Assembly: GCA_026770025.1 (NCBI GenBank)
Contig: JAMXDE010000004.1
Coordinates: 2,418,001-2,482,000 of the forward strand
DNA from: Craspedostauros australis
Taxonomy: Eukaryota > Bacillariophyta > Bacillariophyceae > Mastogloiales > Achnanthaceae
Reading direction: 5' to 3'
DNA length: 64,000 bases
Below the pieces are notes generated by a model. The model did no database searches and was not told where the DNA came from. It was given only the letters and a program-made list of their open reading frames with translations. Of this stretch, positions 58,739-64,000 are shown piece by piece (position 1 is the first letter of the stretch; every line of letters begins with the position of its first letter). A program made the translations under genes and the position numbers.

Positions 58739-58740
58739 CA

Positions 58741-59410
58741 TGAAGATCTTAACTACCAGGTCTACAGGAATGAAATATGTTGTGAATATTCCATCAGATT
58801 CGATAAATCATCAGGTTCAACAAAACCTGAGAACGGAACAACGACGAGACAACGAGAGAGAAACGACAACGTTGACGATCAAGTCAACATCAACGAGCAA
58901 CATGAGAGAAATGTGCATGGAGGTGCAAGAGGATTGCACCAAGCAATGAGAGCAAGGAAGAGATGGATCAAGAGAGCATCTTGATCATCTCATACCCCAC
59001 GCTCGCTCACCAACAATCAATAGCAACAACAGTAACAGTAACAGAAACACTTTCGACAAAGAGTGTTGACTACTACCGATTCTCCGTGCGCGGAGCCTTC
59101 CAACAGATGTCTCCTTTGGTGATGTTCCAAACCTGCGGATGTTCTGATCCTTTCTGATGTTTCCAAACCTGCGGATGTTCTTGTCCGCAGGAGAGGCATG
59201 TGCTGTCCTCTGAAGAAGGTGCGTCACTTGCCCATGGACATGCTGTTCTGATCGACGTCGTCGTCTGGATGGTTGCCATGGTTGGCGTGGTATTGGGACC
59301 TCCTGATCCGCCGTGGGTGTCTTCCTTACATTACCAGAGGACAGGCTACCCTCCTCGCGGTTATACAGGTATCAATCGCGTCCGTATGCTTAGTCATAGT
59401 CATAATGACA
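58741..59410. other. Stretch between two LTR-like sequences
   Basis: No supported gene. It contains a two-copy 35-bp tandem repeat (59121-59181) around CCAAACCTGCGGATGTTC. Possibly internal debris of the inserted element or host DNA. Confidence 0.35.
59121..59181. repeat. Two-copy 35-bp tandem repeat
   Basis: GATGTTCCAAACCTGCGGAT at 59121 recurs at 59156 with one extra T; directly visible. Confidence 0.8.
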
Positions 59411-60370
59411 TGTGTTGGAAATCCGGGGTACCCCAGTCTCTAGTAGTAGTCTCTGGTTACCTATTCCTGTTATTGCATTGTTGGAACTGTGAGTACAACA
59501 TCTTCATCACTTTCAATTCCATTTGCCAAAGCATACATAATCCACAGTAGCACACAGTCTTGCCCTTGCTCATACAGTGCTGTCCTCCTGCTTCATCATG
59601 TCATGCAGCATGTACTCCATGTACATCTCATCTTGCAGTATTGGTTCATCTCATCATGCATCTCATCATGCATCTCATCATGCATCTCATCATGCATCTC
59701 AGATGTTCCATCTCCTGCCCTCTACCGATAGTTTCGTTAGCATAGACATCGCCGAGTCGTAGGCATCACACAGATCGGTTCATTCGATCAGATCACGGTC
59801 TTCCCATTCGTCACGGGAACACCTTGGTTGGGAGCTCATTCAGCTCCTCGACCATCCCACATCTCCGATCATTTCACATCTCCGATCATCTCCGATCGAC
59901 TCCGATTGTTTCTTCGCCGATCACTTCACCGGCTTCCTGGATGTTCCTCATCTCAGGTTCGTTCACAGGCCATCTCACACTTCGTGACATCGGCCTTCCT
60001 CCAGTACTCTTTTTCATTGGTTGCGACATGGGGGCCGTAGTCGCTCGTGTCGTGATGTTGGTCACGATTCCAACATCCCCGCCCCCTGCGACATACACGT
60101 GTGATTGGCATTCCTGCATTGAGGTCACGGACACCATAGTCCGGTTCGCATTCGGCACGTGGCGTTCTCCACCACAAGTTACGTGCAGCTCACATTTTTC
60201 TGTGTCACAATGATCAAACGTGGGAGTTGCGGTAATGTATCATTTCATGACATTCGACTCCTGACTCTTGGGCTATTGGGAGGTGCGGTAGTGTAGCATT
60301 CCACGATGCTCAACTCCACACTCTTGGGAGGTGCGGCAATTCGGTGTTTCACAACACCCGATTCCTGACA
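59411..60370 (-). repeat. 3' LTR (960 bp) of the Copia element
   Basis: Plus-strand termini are TGTGTTGGAAATCC and GATTCCTGACA, so on the coding strand it begins TGTCAGGAATC. It is homologous to the solo LTR at 1114-1924. It contains a 12-bp satellite (59647-59702) and three GGGAG(G/T)TGCGG motifs at 60222, 60278 and 60326 near the U3 end. Confidence 0.8.
59647..59702. repeat. 12-bp minisatellite ATCTCATCATGC inside the LTR
   Basis: About 4.5 exact copies. The solo LTR at the left has only scattered related CATCATG words at this point, so it expanded after the copies diverged. Confidence 0.85.
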
Positions 60371-60377
60371 CCCTTCC
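60371..60377 (-). other. Polypurine tract beside the 3' LTR
   Basis: On the coding (minus) strand GGAAGGG directly precedes the LTR start TGTCAGG, the expected plus-strand primer position. Confidence 0.55.
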
Positions 60378-61440
60378 AATTGCCGTTCCGACCATATCAT
60401 CCACCTTGCTCAGTCCAATGCTGACCTGGGCTGAATGATGCTCCCCCTTGTGCCGATCGTAGATCTCCTTTCTTGTATTCTTCGTGAACCCGTCAGAGAT
60501 GTTGTCCTCTGACTTCACGAATCGAACCCTCGCTTCCTTGTTCGCAATCAGTTCTCTGATGAAGTGATTGCACACGTCGATGTGTCTCGTCCTGGCTGAT
60601 GTCGATGGGTTGGTAGCGATGAAGATCGCTCTCATGTTGTCAACCATCACATCCACAGGTCTCTCCATTCTCAATCCATATACTCGTGTCCGACACGAGC
60701 TTCGTCACTCTCAGCATCTCCTCGTATGCTGTGGTCGTTGGCCCATCCAACACCTTCGTCAGTTCTCGGATGGCATTCGAGACGTCTGGTCTCGAATGCT
60801 TCACCAGGTATAGCAGTACACCCACACCACTGTGGTATCTGCTGTGTTGATCCGTATCGACCTTGGGTGCTTTGTTGTTCCTCTTGAATGATGAGTGGCT
60901 GGTTCACTCAGCAGTTGGTCTTGCTCTCATTCGATCCGATGCGGCAATTCAAGTAGTCCTCGAGACCATTCTCGATCTTGATTCCGAACCGCTCTCCCTT
61001 GATGTTCTTCATCAATTGCTTCAGCTCGCGTGTGCTTCCGATGCACAGGCGGTCGTCGGCGTACGTCCTGATGAGGACGAGACTCCCTTCCCGATTCCGG
61101 ATTAGCAGACAGGGATCCGCCTTGCTCCGCCAGAAGCCAAGCTTGGTCAATGTGTTCACAAGCTCCTCATTTCATTGCCTCGCGCTCTGCACCGACCCGT
61201 AGATGGTCTTCTTCAGTGGCAGGCATCCATCCTGTTCGTGTTCCTTTCTCTTGGGACACTGCATGTAGATCTCTTCTCCTTGAAGACCCACTTCATCTTC
61301 ACTCACTGTCGATCCCTCGGCATCTCGCTCTTCTTGATCTTCTGCCAGACTCCTCGTCTGATCATTTCGTAGAACTCCTTGTTGATGGTCTCTTGCCATC
61401 TCTTTCACTTCGCTTCGCTGGATCCGCATGGTCCCAGCAT
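60378..61440 (-). pseudogene. Copia pol remnant: reverse transcriptase and RNase H
   Basis: Successive minus-strand pieces in different frames are TINKEFYEMIRRGVWQKIKK and KMKWVFK (RT start, about 61400-61290), then directly EEIYMQCPKRK and LKKTIYGSVQSARQ (about 61265-61175), LVNTLTKLGFWRSKADPCLL and RTYADDRLCIG (RT active site written YADD instead of YVDD, about 61160-61040), VGVLLYLVKHSRPDVSNAIR (about 60825), and DNMRAIFIATNPSTSARTRH plus VRFVKSEDNISDGFTKN (RNase H, about 60650-60460). The palm segment with the first catalytic Asp, expected between KWVFK and EEIYM, is missing. At least four frameshifts or stops are present. Confidence 0.8.
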
Positions 61441-61465
61441 TCTTCCGATGTGGTGGGGTCCAGCA

Positions 61466-63890
61466 TCATCGCCCTGTATGCATGCTCGGACGTCTCATTC
61501 CCTCTCTTGCTGTTGCTGGGGTCTTCTCCACTTCCTCAGTTGACTCACCACCTCCACTGCTTGAATCTGAGTTGGAGTGGTGTTCTGGCGCGTTGTTGTC
61601 CGGTGCCAAGCCGCGTGTCATCCGTGGCATCCTCGCCACTGGTCTCATGGGATAGTACTCGAGGTCCGTGCCTTCAGCGGCTTATCTCCAAGTCACTCGT
61701 ACTTCGTCCCTTCTGCTCGTCAGGATCCACACGATCCTGGCGTTCCTCAGGCGCTCATAGACTCGGCATCATTCCGGTGTTGATGTGCTCGAATCTCTTT
61801 CGCCATTGCGTTCGCTCTCAACATCCTGACTCGCAGCGACAAAGTCGATCACTCTCATCCTCCATTGGATAGCATCGATCCTCATGCCTGCGACGTCCTT
61901 GTTGATGATTGACCCGTCTTGTTCGAAGTTGGGTCCGTCTGTTGCCACTGGAGCGGTCATTGTCTCCTGTGTAGTTGCGTAGCCATCGTCATCTCCTGAT
62001 TCTGATGCTTCGTTCGTCACCCTTGTTGGGTATTGGCATATTGTGGTTAGCTGCCAGCTCTGTCGTCGTGTTGCCTTGCAACCACGCTGTCGATCCCCTT
62101 CATCCTCTTCTGGATAGCATCGATTCATCATGCTGCAGCTTCTTCGTCATGGGAGTTGTTGGTGGCCTCCTGCCATTCATCCTCCATTCATCTGAGGTTC
62201 CTCCCTTCCGGCTCTGTCATTCGATTCTTCATCCGACATGCCCGCGTCTCTCTCATTGATCGCATATCGATGCGTCTTGACTCACTGTATCTGGAATCCG
62301 CCGTTCATGGCTCGCGCTCTCATAGCTGTATCCTTTTCAGATTCGAGTCTCTCTCTCTCATCGATCTCATTCTCATTGCACATCGATCTCATATCTGTGC
62401 TCGCAGTATCTTGCCAATCATTCGGCATCCGGTTCTTCTAGATCATCTGTCATGCTCACGCCATGGCTATATCACTGAACCGTACCATCATGGCCTCCCA
62501 CCATTCATTGCTCTTCTCGGGATCCACATGACCCCGTCATTCGTCAATTGTGGTTGGATCCAGCATCATTGCGACATTTGGTTGCTCGGATCCCTCTCTT
62601 CGTTCTGTATGTGGTTCAATGCTTGGTTCGCAGTGATGAAGTCACCCAGGCTCATCCTCTCATGAGTGATGTCAATCGTCATGCCTGCGATATCTCTGTT
62701 GAATCTTGACCCTTCTGTGTGAATGTTGGGTCCTCCTGTCGCTGGTAGTGTGGTAGTCATCTTTCGAGTGGTCTCATACCCCTCATCATCTTCTGACTCT
62801 GATTCTCCACTTGATCCAAGTTCTCGCTCCTCCTTCGGAGTGGGCATATCGTAGTATCCCTCGAGAGCACTCAGCATCCTTGGCATGTGCACGACAGGTT
62901 CTGCGATTGGGACTGTGTTTGGTGCGTTCTCGACCAACTCGTCTTGTCCCGTCTCATCGTCCCTTCCGGATTCATTGTCGTCGTCATCGTCCGATGGTTC
63001 ATCCCCTTGGGTAGGGAGCAAGTCATCTTGCCCTCGAGCAGCGTCTTCTGTATCTGTATCGTCTCCGGCTCTTCTGCTCTGACCAGCGTCGTCGGTCTCC
63101 ATGCTTCAGATGGTATCCGCACGTCGCTCCCAAGTCACTCTTCTATCTAGGGTACTCATCCCTGAAGTAGAGTCGTCATCTCCCAGGTCTGTCAGTACTG
63201 ACCTGCTGGCATTCTCAATACTCTCGAATTGCTCACATGACGTATCCATCCATGTCACGTTCATCGTGAGTAGGATCCTGGTCATCACCAGGTGCACTTG
63301 TGCGGTCCATACCGCTTGCATGCGACTCCTGTATCCAATCAGCGTCTGTTGGATCGGAAGTGAAGTTGCTGTTCTCCAGCATGTTGTTGATTGCGTTCAC
63401 ATTGCGAGCCACATCGAGTGCGCTCCGCACGCCAATCTCATGCATCATGTAGTGCAACCCGCATGGGTGTACTCATCTGCACAGTCGACTCTCGAATTCG
63501 TCGATCGCATCGTAGCGGATCATCGAAAGCTCGACGCGCACATCGGTGGCAGACGCCATGCTGCTCAACGAGTATCGAACCAAGAGGCAGATCGGACCTG
63601 CATCCACAAGCAGTCCTCTGCGCTCCTCATCACTCGTTTCGCCTTCATTGTAGTTGGCGTTGCCGTCTTCCTCTTCATTCTCGGATGAAAAGGGTTGTTT
63701 GTTGATCCACTCCATCGTAATCGTTTGTAGACCCGTAGTAGCTATACACTCCTGGAGTGTACTCAGCTATCTCCTCCCTGGTCCACTCGTAGTCGTTGAC
63801 TGGTGTTCCGCTGTCGAAGTCGGAAACCCCATCATTGGTGATTGTTACGAGTGCCATGTTGTTCGTGATCGCGTTGTCGTCGCGCATCAT
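61466..63890 (-). pseudogene. Copia linker region with a duplicated acidic segment
   Basis: Broken minus-strand frames with acidic, low-complexity composition occupy the place between integrase and RT. Two pieces are clearly paralogous: 61769-62131 (ending DVAGMRIDAIQWRMRVIDFV) and 62566-63102 (ending DIAGMTIDITHERMSLGDFI), each preceded by a GYATTQ/GYETTR and a TDGPN/TGGPN motif. Further fragments at 63106-63457 and 63473-63890 are Asp/Glu/Ser-rich and unassigned. The arrangement indicates an internal duplication or a nested insertion of a related element. Confidence 0.5.
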
Positions 63891-64000
63891 CGTGTAGTTT
63901 CACATGGTCACATTTTGGTCGTTGTTCGCGATTTCGGTGATGGCCACGAATTTCGTGTTGGTCACATTTTTGATGCCGACCACATTTTCGTTGATGGGCA

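Larger units (their letters stand above)
58218..58740 (-). repeat. LTR-like sequence inserted in the Tc1-like transposase
   Basis: The left end reads TGTTGGAAATCCGTGGTTA, close to the TGTTGGAAATCCGGGG terminus at 59411. The internal GAACTGTGAGCACAA block lies about 66 bp in, against 70 bp and 72 bp in the LTRs at 1114 and 59411. The same orientation is implied. The right end is uncertain: I place it at the CA of TGACGTCACA (58740) because of the LTR rule only. No target-site duplication was found. It contains ATACC-type imperfect repeats (58645-58725) and two TGACGTCA sites. Confidence 0.5.
59411..64000 (-). mobile_element. Degenerate Copia (Ty1) retrotransposon, 3' portion, running off the window
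   Basis: Read leftward: fragmentary internal coding region from the window edge to about 60385, a short purine tract (60371-60377), and a 3' LTR (59411-60370). RNase H and reverse transcriptase remnants identify the Ty1/copia order. Every recognisable ORF is broken by frameshifts or stops and part of the RT is deleted, so the copy is dead. Integrase, protease, gag and the 5' LTR are not seen and would lie beyond the right edge, if present. Confidence 0.8.

Noticed and set aside
1-64000. CRISPR array, tRNA, rRNA or bacterial operon signals
   Set aside because: No regularly spaced identical repeats with unique spacers, no cloverleaf or rRNA sequence that I could recognise, and gene structure is eukaryotic.

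Overview
The window is nuclear eukaryotic DNA, most likely from a diatom or a close stramenopile relative. Three things point there: two secreted leucine-rich-repeat proteins with very long Ser/Pro/Thr stalks and a Cys-rich C-terminal cap; genes with a few short GT-AG introns (about 100-410 bp) placed singly on both strands; and Copia-type retroelements with decayed DDE transposons between gene-rich blocks. I cannot name the species. I recognise no tRNA, rRNA or CRISPR array, and there are no operons.

Left part (1-6.4 kb): the 5' end of a minus-strand gene cut by the window edge, a solo Copia-type LTR (1114-1924), an intronless ten-unit ankyrin gene (2222-3364), and a stretch (about 4.3-6.3 kb) of broken coding-like segments. 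Central gene-rich part (6.4-45.1 kb): a DUF2306 membrane protein (-), an unknown protein (-), a three-exon pentatricopeptide-repeat protein (-), a three-domain fasciclin protein (-), LRR/stalk protein 1 (+), an MCTP-like double-C2 membrane protein (+), ribosomal protein uL22/RPL17 (-), LRR/stalk protein 2 with about 22 FDGQT repeats (+), a DHX29/DHX57-type RNA helicase whose motif V lies on a 21-nt micro-exon (+), and a PROPPIN/Atg18 autophagy protein (+).

Right part (45.1-64 kb): mostly mobile-element debris around two ordinary genes. It holds a decayed coiled-coil ORF, a PIF/Harbinger-like DDE transposase pseudogene, a single-pass membrane protein whose two halves are joined by a +1 shift at a UGA codon, a type II membrane protein resembling a glycosyltransferase, an unidentified minus-strand remnant, a Tc1/mariner-like transposase cut off at an LTR-like terminus, and the 3' part of a degenerate Copia element (3' LTR 59411-60370, purine tract, RNase H and RT remnants, duplicated linker) that runs off the right edge.

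The genes do not form one pathway. They cover translation (RPL17, DHX helicase), organelle RNA handling (PPR), autophagy (PROPPIN), membrane contact or trafficking (MCTP-like) and the cell surface (fasciclin, two LRR/stalk proteins, the putative glycosyltransferase). Exon joins were worked out by hand from GT-AG sites and reading phase, with no transcript evidence.
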